The notes under the pieces are model-generated. The model searched no databases, had not been told where the DNA came from, and saw only the letters and a list, made by a program, of their open reading frames with translations. This document shows, one piece after another, positions 10,990 through 21,600 of a stretch of 64,000 bases of DNA. Positions within the stretch are counted from its first letter, which is position 1. The number at the start of each line of letters is the position of its first letter. Location of the stretch: assembly GCA_012656075.1 (NCBI GenBank), contig JAAKBF010000168.1:620001-684000 (forward strand), read 5' to 3'. Source of the stretch: Phytophthora hibernalis. Lineage: Eukaryota > Oomycota > Peronosporomycetes > Peronosporales > Peronosporaceae. A program made the position numbers and the translations under genes.

Positions 10990-12970
10990 AATGCATATTC
11001 TAACGCTTACTGAAGTGCTCCTCTGAGACGTGCAAGGCTGCTTCGCCGTATGACGCGTGTCAGTGGCTGGGGAAAGTGCTGACATGCCAAGAGCTGAATC
11101 ATGTCACGATCCTGGAGTCTGGCGCTCATGACACGCTCGTGAGAGACCCACGCAAGCCCAAGATCACTCCGAGACTGAAGGATTACGGTGGGGAGATGGC
11201 GACACAAGGTCTGAAGCCGACTCGCATTCGCATGGGGATGTCCAGGCGTTTCGGGTTGTCGGAATCCGAATTGCCAAGTTTGCGGCAAGTACAATGGTTC
11301 TCGAACGCCTTCACCAAGAAAACGCTGCACCGAAACGATGACTTTGACGACATCGTGGACCAGGCCATGAGCTAGCGTATGGTCCTTCCATTGCTGACAC
11401 ACAGTCGTTTTTGTTCGGATACCACTTAAACGTCCACGGAAACCCCGATCTCGGAAATGGCTCTGACGAACATCCGTTTTTGGTGTGACTGACGACCAAA
11501 CGGCTACTTCAGAATGCGGCGCGGGATCCGTCATCGTTTGTGTTCCACATGGACGCCACCTTCAAGCTGAACCAGGTGGCGTACCCAGTGATCGTATGTG
11601 GCGTGTCATGTAACGGGCTAGTCTGTAGTTACATATCTAGGAAGATCTATATAGGTTGATATTGAAAGTAGATACGAAGACACGGTTAGCGTGTGCTTCG
11701 TTGTCATTCTTTGATTAGTTGAAAGTGGAGAGCCATTTCAGCCAATAATATAGCAGTTAGTATTTGAGTGGCCCTGACGGGCCCTCTCCTAAATCAGAGT
11801 TTAATTTGCCACAAGTCCAAACTACTACTCAGTCGTCTGAGTCTCTCGACGCTTCCTCGCATCTATAGTGTAAGCTAAATAACGGACACATCTGGCCCGT
11901 TATATGTCAGACAAGCGCCGCTCATTCTACCTGGTTGCTCTGTTCATCACTTCGCAGAGACTGGAAGTGTTGTACGTCAAAGCGCTAGCTTCTCTCCGCA
12001 AGGTTATCACTACAGTTACGGGTCAGCAAATGTTGCTCAAGTACGTCATGGCGGATGCAGAAGCAGCTCAGCACAATGCTGTCGATCATGTCTTTGGTGT
12101 GGATTCTGATTTTGCGTACCTCATGGGCTTCTATCATGTCATGACTAAAGTGCACGAAAGGCTCAAGGGCAACCCACAGAGGTTGTGCGAAAGGTGATCG
12201 CTGCTATTTACGACCTTCATCTCGCACGAAGCAAAGCCGTTTATGACGAGCAAGTGGCAATGGTTTTGGCCGGGTGAGGAAGTGACGAACTTTGGAAGGG
12301 ATTTCGAAGCTACTTTAAAAGTGTGTGGGTTACGAGCGCATTCGACCGCTGAGAATGTTGCCACACACCTTGTGGGTACGTGACGACAAATAACCCAGTG
12401 GAGCAATTCAACCGTCTGATCAGGCGTGACTACACGCTCCGTACGAAACACAAGATTGGAACGCTCTTCCAGCTGCTTGCGGACTGTTTCTTGCGCCAGT
12501 CGGTAACCCCAAAAAGTCAAAGACGCCCCCGAAGCAACGCAACAGCTGAAATGTCGTGTTAACGACCTTCGTCAACGAAACCTATGACGCCCAGCCTGTC
12601 AAGCATCGAGGGTTTGCTCGTTTCACCGACCCCCAACATTGTCCGTGTCACATCGCGTGGTTGCGTTCGTGTGTATTTGCCTGAGTGGGGCCGCAGCCGT
12701 GAAACCGCTCCAGTGTCAGCACAGATGGGGACCAACTACGCGCGAATGGAATTTTAAGGGCAGCCGGAGGGTGGCTGGAGCGTTGACGTGAGCTTGCGGA
12801 AGTACAACTTCAAATTCGCGCTATGCATTCATGTGCTATTTGGACTTCAGGTCAGAAACTACACCGGGCTAGATGGCAAGCGCACCCTTGTCAACCGCTC
12901 CGTGGCGAAGCGAGAACGACCACTGTACGAGTTCCAGCAGACATGCCACTCGTTAATGGACATGCACTGA
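10990..12970 (+). pseudogene. Mutator-like (MULE) transposase, interrupted
   Basis: Remnant of a MULE-type transposase. Readable blocks on the plus strand: an N-terminal region with RPSRKPKITPRLKDYGGEM-like sequence (about 11,150-11,200), the block FVFHMDATFKLNQVAYPVIV at about 11,540-11,598 (first catalytic Asp region), then after a 296-bp insertion the block FYLVALFITSQRLE and MADAEAAQHNAVDHVF (about 12,045-12,095, second Asp region), and TTNNPVEQFNRLIRRDYTLR (about 12,380-12,440). A possible zinc-binding C/H cluster (PQHCPCHIAW) is at about 12,630-12,660. Stops and frame changes at 11,378, 12,197 and 12,562 show decay beyond the insertion. Confidence 0.8.
11609..11904. mobile_element. 296-bp MITE inside the MULE transposase gene
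   Basis: A non-coding insertion flanked by the direct repeat TGTCA (11,604-11,608 and 11,905-11,909). Its ends are inverted repeats of 13-14 bp, TGTAACGGGCTAG on the left and, reverse-complemented, TATAACGGGCCAG on the right. Removing the element together with one TGTCA copy joins the two parts of the MULE transposase in frame at a Val-Ser-Asp junction, which confirms both boundaries. The superfamily is unclear from a 5-bp duplication and these TIRs. Confidence 0.82.
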
Positions 12971-13150
12971 GCACAGATTGAAGATAATTAGTACAACCGA
13001 CTCTAAATACTGGAATTTGAACTGCATCGCAGTTTTTCCATTTTTATCGTGATTGAGGCTGCAATGTCATAAATATATACACGAAACCAACAGAACTCGA
13101 TGATCTCCATTGCCTTTCTGCTAGAGCTTATTTTTGATCAACGTTGGAAG

Positions 13151-13657
13151 ATGGCAGCCCGCGAGGACCCAGCAGATACAACCGAGGCTCCACCCGGTGC
13201 GTTTAACGGTTTTTTCGAATGGAGCGAACAGCATCTAAAGAAGCGCGGGTGGGATCGCCTAGATGAGGCGGCAGCCTGTTACCTGAGGACATGGGTACTT
13301 ATTCCACGCAATTCCACCTCAACAGCCAGCGACGCAATCAAGCGACTACTCGACGCAGTAACTGAAGCACGCATCACCAAGGCCCGTCTGATTGAGGCAG
13401 TTGCCATAGATGATGATGCCGGCGAGGAGGAATGGGTTCTGCCAACAGGTGTCGATCAACGGGGTAGGCCGACGTATCAGATGCGAACTATTCTCGATGA
13501 CCAGCGGGTAAATGGTCGCGTGCTGTTCCTCACGTCATGGGAGCCGACGTGGGAGTGCACCGCAAACATGCCATCAGGTGAGTTCAAAACGTACAGGCAG
13601 CGCAAACGACGCAAAGTGGAGCGCGCCTACATTGAAGCCGAAACTGTCGAGGACTAG
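13151..13657 (+). CDS. Stand-alone chromodomain-like protein
   Basis: Encodes about 168 residues from the ATG at 13,151, preferred over upstream codons because of its AAGATGGC context and because the acidic start AAREDPADTTEAPP follows. The C-terminal third (TYQMRTILDDQRVNGRVLFL, then TSWEPTWECTANMP) has the spacing of a chromodomain: an aromatic-rich first strand, ILDDxxVNGxxxFL, then W-E-x-T-W-E. A basic tail RQRKRRKVER follows. The middle (AVTEARITKARLIEAV) is probably helical. Chromodomains bind methylated histone tails and occur at the ends of retroelement integrases and in transposon accessory proteins. No integrase, reverse transcriptase or transposase is fused to this one. It lies just after the MULE remnant and could be an accessory ORF of that or another element. 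No frameshift is seen. Confidence 0.6.
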   Translation: MAAREDPADTTEAPPGAFNGFFEWSEQHLKKRGWDRLDEAAACYLRTWVLIPRNSTSTASDAIKRLLDAVTEARITKARLIEAVAIDDDAGEEEWVLPTGVDQRGRPTYQMRTILDDQRVNGRVLFLTSWEPTWECTANMPSGEFKTYRQRKRRKVERAYIEAETVED

Positions 13658-13893
13658 CAACAAGAACTTGTGCGATGGTCGCAATTACATAATTTCTTAA
13701 ACTTACTTAATACAACACTACACTTCATCGCTACAAATGCAGTGAGTTTGTAGCGATTACCACGAAGCCATCAGCTAAGACGGTACAGGCCGAACCCTTC
13801 AACTCGCCTTGCACAAGCCACGCAGCAACCACTTCGCCCCTCCCCTCCTTCAACAACACTATCAGCTGCCACGGGTCATTTTCTGGTAGACCT

Positions 13894-14150
13894 GGCGCCG
13901 CCGAGCCAGCACTGCATGCGCCGTAGCACGCCGCGCCGTCATGGGTTGTAATGTTGTAGTAGTGGGCGCCGCCGATCCGGCACTGTGTCCGCCGTGGCAC
14001 ACCGCGCGGTTTCTTCATGTCCTCCGGCGCCGCCGAGCCAGCACAGCATGTGCCGTGGCACACCGCACCGTCATGGTTTATAACATTGTAGTAGCGGGCG
14101 CCACTGAGCCGGTACGGTGTCCGCCGTGGCACGCTGCGCTGGTCGTTGTT
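13894..14150. repeat. 132-bp tandem repeat, two copies
   Basis: Two tandem units with a 132-bp period (44 codons): the first starts at 13,894 and the second at 14,026, both with GGCGCCGCCGAGCCAGCA. The second copy is incomplete, and identity is roughly 85 percent by eye. The minus strand is open through both units (13,731-14,237) and encodes a repeated Cys/Gly/Ala-rich peptide with the motif YYNxxxHDGAxC. Whether that ORF is a gene is uncertain; the upstream part (PRVDQSTGIKYLTSQSAP) shows no known domain. Confidence 0.65.
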
Positions 14151-14518
14151 TGTCGTGGAAGGCGCCGATTGGGAAGTGAGGTATTTAATACCTGTGGACT
14201 GGTCGACCCGCGGGATGGATAGCCCGCGTCCTTCCACCTGGATCGGCCATGTCCACGGATTTTATCTGTGTGGCACAGTTGATTTGTGGGTGGGGTGTAG
14301 GTGGCTGTGTGTTTTTAGTATTTTGTCGATAGCACGCCCCTAACTTCAACGAGTGATTAGTGGGCAAGTGCAACGGTCACTGAAATCGTACCTAGCGCTG
14401 ATAAAAATGTAAAACATATTTTTATGATATTTTTAAAAATTATACTTCGAATTAGATTGAATTATATATACTGTGACAGAATCTACAATTTCCGGGTACC
14501 CACGTTTTTGTACTCTTC

Positions 14519-15485
14519 CTACAAGTGTCCATGGGTGGTGTTCTTCGGTAACGGCACTACTTCCGTGCCCCAAGTCGCAAATGCCTCCTGGGCCGCAGCA
14601 CTCACGTGACACTTGAGGTTGTCAACGTAGAGCGCAAGCAGTCCGGGTGATGCGTCACTGATGAAGTCACCCCACGCCTCCTCTGCGAATGTGTCCAGCC
14701 ACACCCGAGCGTCATCTAGGCGTTCTTCTGGACGGCGGTCACGACCTTGTTTGAAATACCCGACTTCTTCCTCGACGCGCCCCCAGGCTGACTCTTGAAA
14801 ATGATGACGGGGCGGAGCTTGCGTCCAGTAGCTGACACAATCAGAAGCACGCTTGCTCTTTCGGAACGAGTTCTACCCATGATCTTGACCCCTTCTTAGC
14901 GCCCCTCTCACTGATAATGCGCGTGGGGGTGTCGTCGTCGTAGACGGCCGTCTCGTCGGCATTGAAAATGCACGACCTATCGTACGTGTCTTTCAACTTG
15001 GCGCCGACCCGCTGGCGAACTTGCGCTGCTCTTCTTCAAGGTCTTGCGTAGACAGGATAGATTTAGTTGGCCGCCGGAACGAAAATCCCCGCTGGTGGAT
15101 GATCCGCCGGATCATCTGGCCTTAGCTCTCCTCCTTGTTCTTCGCGAGATAAGCCGTAGTGAAGTCGGCGTAGTCTTCTTTCAAGAAGACCAACACGTGG
15201 GACGTTTTCAAAGGAAAATCGTCTCTCGCATCTCCTTGATCCACTGCACAAGCTCGTCACAGTGAGGGAACAAGTTTAGCCTACCTTGACCACCTACGCT
15301 GCACTTCGATCGCTTCTTGTTATCGCATGCATAACTAATACTAGCCTCCTTCTTTACCCATGCATGCACCGCAGTCCTCGACTTGATACCATTGAGCGAG
15401 GCAGCTTTGGTGACGCTCAGACCAGCGTTGATATCGCCCAGCACCTTTGCTAAATGGCATCTTGTGCGGTCTTGCCATGGTGCAC
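14519..15485 (-). pseudogene. Decayed pogo-type transposase
   Basis: Second pogo-like remnant, on the minus strand. From the presumed start near 15,483 (MARPHKMPFSK) it shows a helix-turn-helix segment (LSVTKAASLNGIKSRTAVHAW, 15,420-15,350), FPHCDELVQWIKEM (about 15,275-15,235), the first catalytic block SCIFNADETAVYDDDTPTR (about 14,975-14,920), and the second block LLALYVDNLKCHVSAAAQEA (about 14,650-14,585) with WGTEVVPLPKNTT. Frames change at least four times and stops are frequent, so the copy is dead. Confidence 0.82.
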
Positions 15486-16057
15486 ACGACGCAGGGAACC
15501 AGATGGCTTTTCACGATAAGGAAGAATTTCATGTCCTCCATTAGCAGCTGGGAATCGTCGCGAGGCATGTCGTTGCAGACAGTTGTCCAGTTATGCGGTG
15601 GGGACATGGTAGGGAGAGGGGCGATGGGGGGCTTCGCGTAAATTGAGAAGTGATGTGAGTTTAGATGGCATTCTCTCTGCCAATTGGTTGAAAACACGCT
15701 TCATTCTCTGATACGATTCGCTGGAATTAACTGGTGTGTATTCACCCGCATTTGGTGTGATCTTACGTAGCGAGGTGTGCCACAGATTAATTTAGTGTGC
15801 CTAACCCCATACTTAGAGTGTGCACTGCAGGATTTACAGCATAACACTTCTCATAGAGCTCACACTATTCATAGAGCTCACCTTGTCTTAGCCAATCAAG
15901 TTGCATTAAAAGTGGACCACCTCGTGCCACTTCTCATAAAGCACACAACCGAAAAATACAATACCAAGCACAAATTTAAGATAGCAGCACCGGTAGCAGC
16001 CATTCATTCCGAAGCTCCTTCCAGCATTTCAGCACTCATTGTGTGTTTTTGCTGAGC

Positions 16058-17605
16058 ATGATGGCACGCACTGGTCGAACACGTCTGAGGGACAATGGTG
16101 GATCTCAGCCAAAGCAATACAAACGTGTAGCGGTAACGTATGAGTTCAAATTGCGAGTCCTGAAGCATTTAGAGACGTCGACAATGGTCTCGACGGTCTC
16201 CAAGTTCTTCCCTGGCGGCAAATATCACTCCAAGCGACGCCAAGTGTACGCCTGGAGGAAGGCCAGGGTGGCTATCGAGCGCCATTGCGCACAAGGGAAG
16301 CGTTTTCATCGACGGTCTCGCAGCTTTGGTGCCAGCTCCACGATGTCCAAGCTCGAAGAAGAGCAGCTTGTGCGTTGGGTGAATGAGCTCCGAGCTGACG
16401 GGGTGCCCGTGACGTCTCTGATGCTCAAGCTCCAGGCCCAGGAGATTTACCAGGCCCACCCTCGCCCCAGAGTCTTCCGAGCGTCGTGGAGCTGGCGAAG
16501 GCTCTTTCTGCGCCACCACCGACTGTCAATTCGCCGTAAAACTCGGGAAGGCCAGACGACGCCGGAGGATGCGTTGCTGAAGATGGCCGAGTTTAGCGAG
16601 AAGGTGCGAAACAAGATGAAGGTGCTGGGTATAGCTGTAGTCTACAACGCTGACCAAACAGGTGCGTTAAATGGCAAGTACTACCAACCTGCTTACTGAC
16701 GTTTTGCGGATGTGTGCGTGTCAGGCGTGAACTATGAATATGTGCCAACTGCGACGGTTAATCGACGAGGGGAGAAAACTGTCTGGGTGAAGTGCGCGGG
16801 GAAGACAAAGGAGCGCGTCACTGCCATGCTGTTGGCCGCTAGTGACGGAACCAAGTGTGAGCCATTCCTCGTGTTCAAGACCCGTCCCTCGACAAAGCCA
16901 GAAATTGCTCACGAGAACAAGGTGGTTCGACATGGCTTTGGTCGCAAACTCTGGAGCGAGATCACTCCGCTACAGGAGGGCACACGCATTTACGGCAATG
17001 GTGCAGGCTGGTGGAAAAGTGAGCTGTCTATTGAGTTTCTCTACATACACTTTGGGAAACGAGACAACATGCACGAGCCGATCCTCTTGCTCTGGGACGA
17101 CTTCTCCGGTCATTGGCGTGAGGACGTGGTCATCTTTACCCGCTTAATCAACGTCGAGCTCATGAAAGTCCCTCCGGGCTACACGTACGTCTGCCAGCCC
17201 GCCGACGTTGCTTGGAATCGCCCACTGAAAGAGGCGATACGAAAGCAGTGGGTGGAGTTTCTACTGCAGCAAGTTCGAGCCGCAGGAGCTGGGGTGCCCT
17301 TCAAGATGACGCCGCCCTCGCGCCGTGACGTGGTGAGCTGGATTAGAGCAGCATGGGAATCGCTGTCGCATGACACCATTGTCAACGGCTTCATGAAAGC
17401 CAAGCTCACGCATCCCCGTACCAACTCCATGGCCATCGCGCGTCTGCTGTCCCCAAGCATGTCACCATCCGAACCTGACTGGGGCTCTCTCGTCCGACGT
17501 CTGCAGGATAGCAGCATCCCATCCGTCTCCATCAACCCTGCCTTCGACATCGAGCACAGCGAGCTCGACAACAGCGCCAGCGACGCGATTCACGACGACG
17601 GTTAG
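16058..17605 (+). CDS. Pogo-like DDE1 transposase, two exons
   Basis: Exons are 16,058-16,661 and 16,725-17,605; the 63-nt intron has donor GTGCGT, a CTTACTGAC branch site and acceptor TGTCAG. Splicing converts a frame ending in a stop into the family signature YNADQTGVNYEYVPT, which carries the first catalytic Asp. Either ATG at 16,058 or 16,061 may start the protein (about 494 residues). Domains in order: basic N-terminus with an HTH (TYEFKLRVLKHLETSTMVST), a second DNA-binding helix region (EEEQLVRWVNELRADGVPVT), then the DDE_1 catalytic domain with PILLLWDDFSGHW (second Asp, about 17,080-17,115) and PPGYTYVCQPADVAWNRPLK (third Asp, about 17,170-17,230), ending in a Ser/Asp-rich tail. It should act in the nucleus on the TIRs of its own element. 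Confidence 0.92.
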
Positions 17606-17648
17606 ACGATGAAGGCGAAGCTTGAGACTTGACCGTCGATCGAATGAG

Positions 17649-17710
17649 ACTACCGGGAGGAATTGAACCTCCATCCGCCCGTAGGCACTTTTCCGTTAAG
17701 CTACGGTAGT
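17649..17710 (-). tRNA. tRNA-like sequence, truncated anticodon arm (probable pseudo-tRNA)
   Basis: On the minus strand the ends ACTACCG and CGGTAGT form a perfect 7-bp acceptor stem. A perfect T-arm (GGAGG TTCAATT CCTCC) and a weaker D-arm (GCTT...AAGT) are present. The region between D-arm and T-arm is only about 14 nt, too short for a normal anticodon arm plus variable loop, so it is not a standard functional tRNA. It lies in the 3' non-coding part of the pogo-like element. It may be a captured organelle-type tRNA or a tRNA-derived SINE head. The type field follows appearance, not proven function. Confidence 0.4.
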
Positions 17711-18337
17711 AGGTCTTCACAGGACCTGCGCAGACAAACATCAAAGCTTTCGTTAGGCCTTGAATAGACGTTGGAGAAAAAACGCTCTCGCTCACCTTCT
17801 CGTGTTGGACGGGGAATTAACCACAGCAATGGCGACAACCCTCTTAGGACACACAGTCCTCCCTCAATTCGCTTCGCGGTCAATCCAACACTGAACAGGG
17901 CGACTGGCAGGCGACGAAGTTGCTGCGACGCTCAGGCGCAGCCTGCATGTCTCTGACTCTAACTGGATATTTACCGGATGGTAGCCGAATTTTTGCTTAC
18001 CATTTGCTCTTGCCCTTTCTTATGAACATCACGGGCACCGCAAATTGTGTGCACTTGTGGTGAGCTCTACGAGAAGTGTTATGCGGTATGTGATATCACA
18101 TGATCTGTGTGCCAGACCATTTTATTGGGTGTTTGTACGGTTCTGTCCGTGCTTTCGGAGGACAGATTTGAAGAGGTTTGATCGAAAAATATTTTTACGT
18201 CGAAAAAATAAAAATAAAAAACTATTTTTATTTATTTATTTATATTTTTATATCGATAAAAATCGTTCGAATATGTTTATGCCATCCCTGGCGTCAGACG
18301 GTACAACTGGGTATGGGTTGGGTGTTACTACGTAGTA

Positions 18338-18498
18338 CAGTGCTACTCCTCGTTTTGCGCAGTGGGTTCACCAAAGTAATTTTAGAGGGATTAGATATTG
18401 AACAAAAATAATACAGCGATTTGGTTTAAAACGGATTTGGTTTTAAAGCGATTTTACGGGGTATTGGAATATCGAGGTGCGCATAACAAGTATCACTG
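18338..18498. mobile_element. Pogo-type MITE, 161 bp
   Basis: Flanked by TA on both sides. The ends are inverted repeats: CAGTGCTACT on the left and, reverse-complemented, CAGTGATACT on the right, followed by TTTTGCGCA against TTATGCGCA. CAGT ends with TA duplication are typical of pogo-group elements. The interior is AT-rich and repeats GATTTGGTTT. It has no coding capacity. Confidence 0.6.
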
Positions 18499-18662
18499 TA
18501 CTACTTAATCCCGCCCCGTCCCGATCTATTTTTATAATAAATTTGCAAGAACACTGATAATCCGTTTTAGTGCGATGATTACGCTGCTAATTTTAGCGTG
18601 CAACTCAATTTTCTGCGTCCCTCACTCGACAATCGCACCTCAACAGAGCAGCAACATCGCCA

Positions 18663-21600
18663 ATGTCTGGCGCCGCAGAAGTTGGTACCTGTGACAACAT
18701 ACCGACCAACGCGCGGTCATTTGCAAGTAACAAATTTCGCAAAATCCACAGTGCCATCCTCGCGCTTCAAAGACCCGATGGCCACATTCAGTTGGCATTC
18801 CCATCCGAGGAGGCCATCGACCTGCAGACACCTCAACCATCTAATGAACCTCAAAGTCCACGTCAGTCGGTTTACTCTCCAAGGCAAGAAGAGGAAACGA
18901 CCAGCAAGAAATCAAGGATCAAAGCCGTTCCCCTCGTCTCCATTCCGCCGTTGATGAGCATTTGCATCCTCATTGTGGGCACACGAGGTGACGTGCAACC
19001 ATTTTGGCAATTGCTCAAAGACTTCAACGAGATGGTCACCGCGTGCGATTAGCCACCCACGCAGTGTACAGAGACTTCGTAATGAATCACGGGGTGGAGT
19101 TCTACCCGCTCGGCGGTGACCCGAAAGAGTTGGCTGCTTACATGGTCAAGACGGGTGGTCATCTGATCCCCACCAAGATCGAGACACTTGCTAAGGACGT
19201 GCCGCGCAACAGGCAAATGATCAACGAAATCGTCCTCTCAACGTGGCCGGCTGTATCCGATGCAGACCCGGATGGTGGAGGTGCCGGTGTGCCAGGTCCA
19301 CCATTTCAAGCACAAGCAATCATTGCCAATCCGGTGTCGTACGGACACATTCATGTTGCAGAACGCCTAGGCGTGCCGCTCCACATCATGTTCCCGCAGC
19401 CATGGGTACCAACTATGGCATTTCCTCACCCACTGTCCAATCTGGCGTACACGGGCAAGTGGCAGAAGAGGAACTACCTGTCGTATAAGTTGGTCGATCT
19501 CATCATGTGGCATGGTACCGAGGGGATCATCAACGAGTTTCGCACTGAGGTGCTTAAGCTGCGCCCGATCCGCAACGGTGACCTCGGTTCGGAGCTATTA
19601 CTCGATCTGAATATCCCCCACGCTTTCATGTGGAGTCCCAGGCTTGTTCCAAAGCCGGCAGACTGGGGAGACCTGTACGACATCATCGGCACTGTTTCCT
19701 TAAAAGAAGCTGCGTCGGCCTACTATCCATCTCCAGAGCTGGAAGCTTTCCTCGGGGACGACGGGGGTCCCATATTCGTTGGATTTGGTTCGATGGTAAT
19801 AGCAAACCCTCTGGCGACCACAAAGATGATCATTGACGCTGCCAAGCTGGCCAATGTACGTGTGTTGATCCAGTCAAGCTGGAGTGATATGGCTGGTGAC
19901 CTCGACATTCCTGACAACATTTTCTTCCTCGGCAATTGTCCTCACGACTGGCTCATGCCCCGAGTTTCTGCTGTTGTTCACCATGGTGGTGCTGGCACCA
20001 CTGCAGCAGGACTCCTGGCTGGCAAGCCAACATTTATCGTGCCTTTTTTGGAGACCAACCTTTCTGGGGTCAAGCCGTAGTAAGTGCTCGGGTGGGTGTA
20101 GCACCTTGCCCAATCGCACAACTTACAACCGAACTACTGCGCAAGGCTTTTGAGGATCTAGCACACCCAGAACTGCGCTCACGAGCTGAATCACTAAAGG
20201 ACCTCATGCTACAAGAAGACGGTGCCGAAGAGGCCGTGCGTAGTTTTTATCGGCATCTACCAACGCAAGATATGTGGTGCGACTTGGATCATCAGCACAT
20301 TGCGATGCAGTGGAGCGTACATGACAGGATCAAGCTCTGTGATCGCTGTGCATTTGTGTTGAAGGAGCGTCCGGAGAACCAAAAGAAAAAGCTTGTGCGC
20401 TATAGCTCCGTTGACTACTCTGCTCGTGGACCAAGCTCACTGCTGACGGGAGTTGGCACCGGCGTAATTGTCTTTGTGCACGAGTTGACTGGAGCTTTTA
20501 CAGGTTTCTTGCTGCAACCTGCGAAAGGTTTCATCAAAGGTGGCATTATCGGTGGAGTCAAAGGAACTTTAGCTGGAACGTACTATTTACTCGTGCGACC
20601 AGTACATGGCGCCCTGCTTCTTGCAGATCATGCTGCTACAGGTCACAAGAATGCAAATCGAGAAGAAGGACAGCGAAAGCTCAACAGCGTATTTGATCGA
20701 CATCTGATGGCAGCTCTAGGGAAGAAGGTGGTTTGGTTGATACTTTCTGTTTGGCTGTAGCTTCAAACGCTGTTGATACCGTGATTTTTGCGCGACGCGA
20801 AGACCGCAAGAAGTTGCTGAGGTGGTTGAAACATTCTACACAGCACCGCTATCGCTCGCGATATGAGGCCTTACGGAAAGATGAAAAGGCCAGTAAACTT
20901 GCTGCTCAAAGCAATGGGATCCTGTTTGCGGTCCGTTGTGAACCTCAAAGTCACCACAGTCAGGTGCGTGTACATTCACATACCAGTAATGATATCGCAC
21001 TCCTGGATGCTGATTCTACCAGTATGGATACTGGCGTTGAACGTATTATCGCGGATGCAAGCCAGGATTCGGCAATTGAACTGCAGTCTACCCGGCTTAT
21101 ATCAACGGGATCTGTGGAAATCTCGCTGGGCGTACCCAGCCAGTCTGCCAATGCAGTGGACGACTCAACTATTGCTGAATGGCAAGCGTACTCATCTTGT
21201 CAGCACACAATGCCCGAGAAGACGGAAGAATCTACACTACCAGTGCCATTCATGAATATCTGCCTCGGTGCCATGGGTACATGGGATAATGGCGTGAAGC
21301 AGTTTGTCGCTATCGGTATCCAGCTCAAGGAGCAAGGTCATCGTGTCGAGTTGCAGCAAACGAGCGTTTTCGTACCGAGATTATGGCCCGCGGTCTTGAA
21401 TTTTATCCTCTTTCGGGGCTCCCGAGAGTATCCCAGATTTCGCGAGGCTCGTCTACGAGAGTCAAAATGCTGCGAGAGAAGCAGTACCAGGTCGTCTGGG
21501 CACAGGGCCCATTCAAGCGTTCAAGGAGCTCATTTACTCACTTTGGCCGGCTGCGTACGGCACAGATCCTCACGGCGGCGGCACAAATATTCCTGGAAGA

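Larger units (their letters stand above)
15837..18086 (+). mobile_element. Apparently complete pogo-like transposon, 2.25 kb
   Basis: Bounded by TA dinucleotides (15,835-15,836 and 18,087-18,088), the target duplication of the Tc1/mariner-pogo group. The 27-bp terminal inverted repeats differ at only two positions; both contain GCATAACACTTCTC followed by TAGAGCTCAC. The phrase CATAGAGCTCAC is repeated just inside the left end (15,852-15,863 and 15,869-15,880), a likely transposase-binding repeat. The interior carries a transposase gene free of frameshifts once a 63-nt intron is removed, so this may be a recently active copy. Confidence 0.88.
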
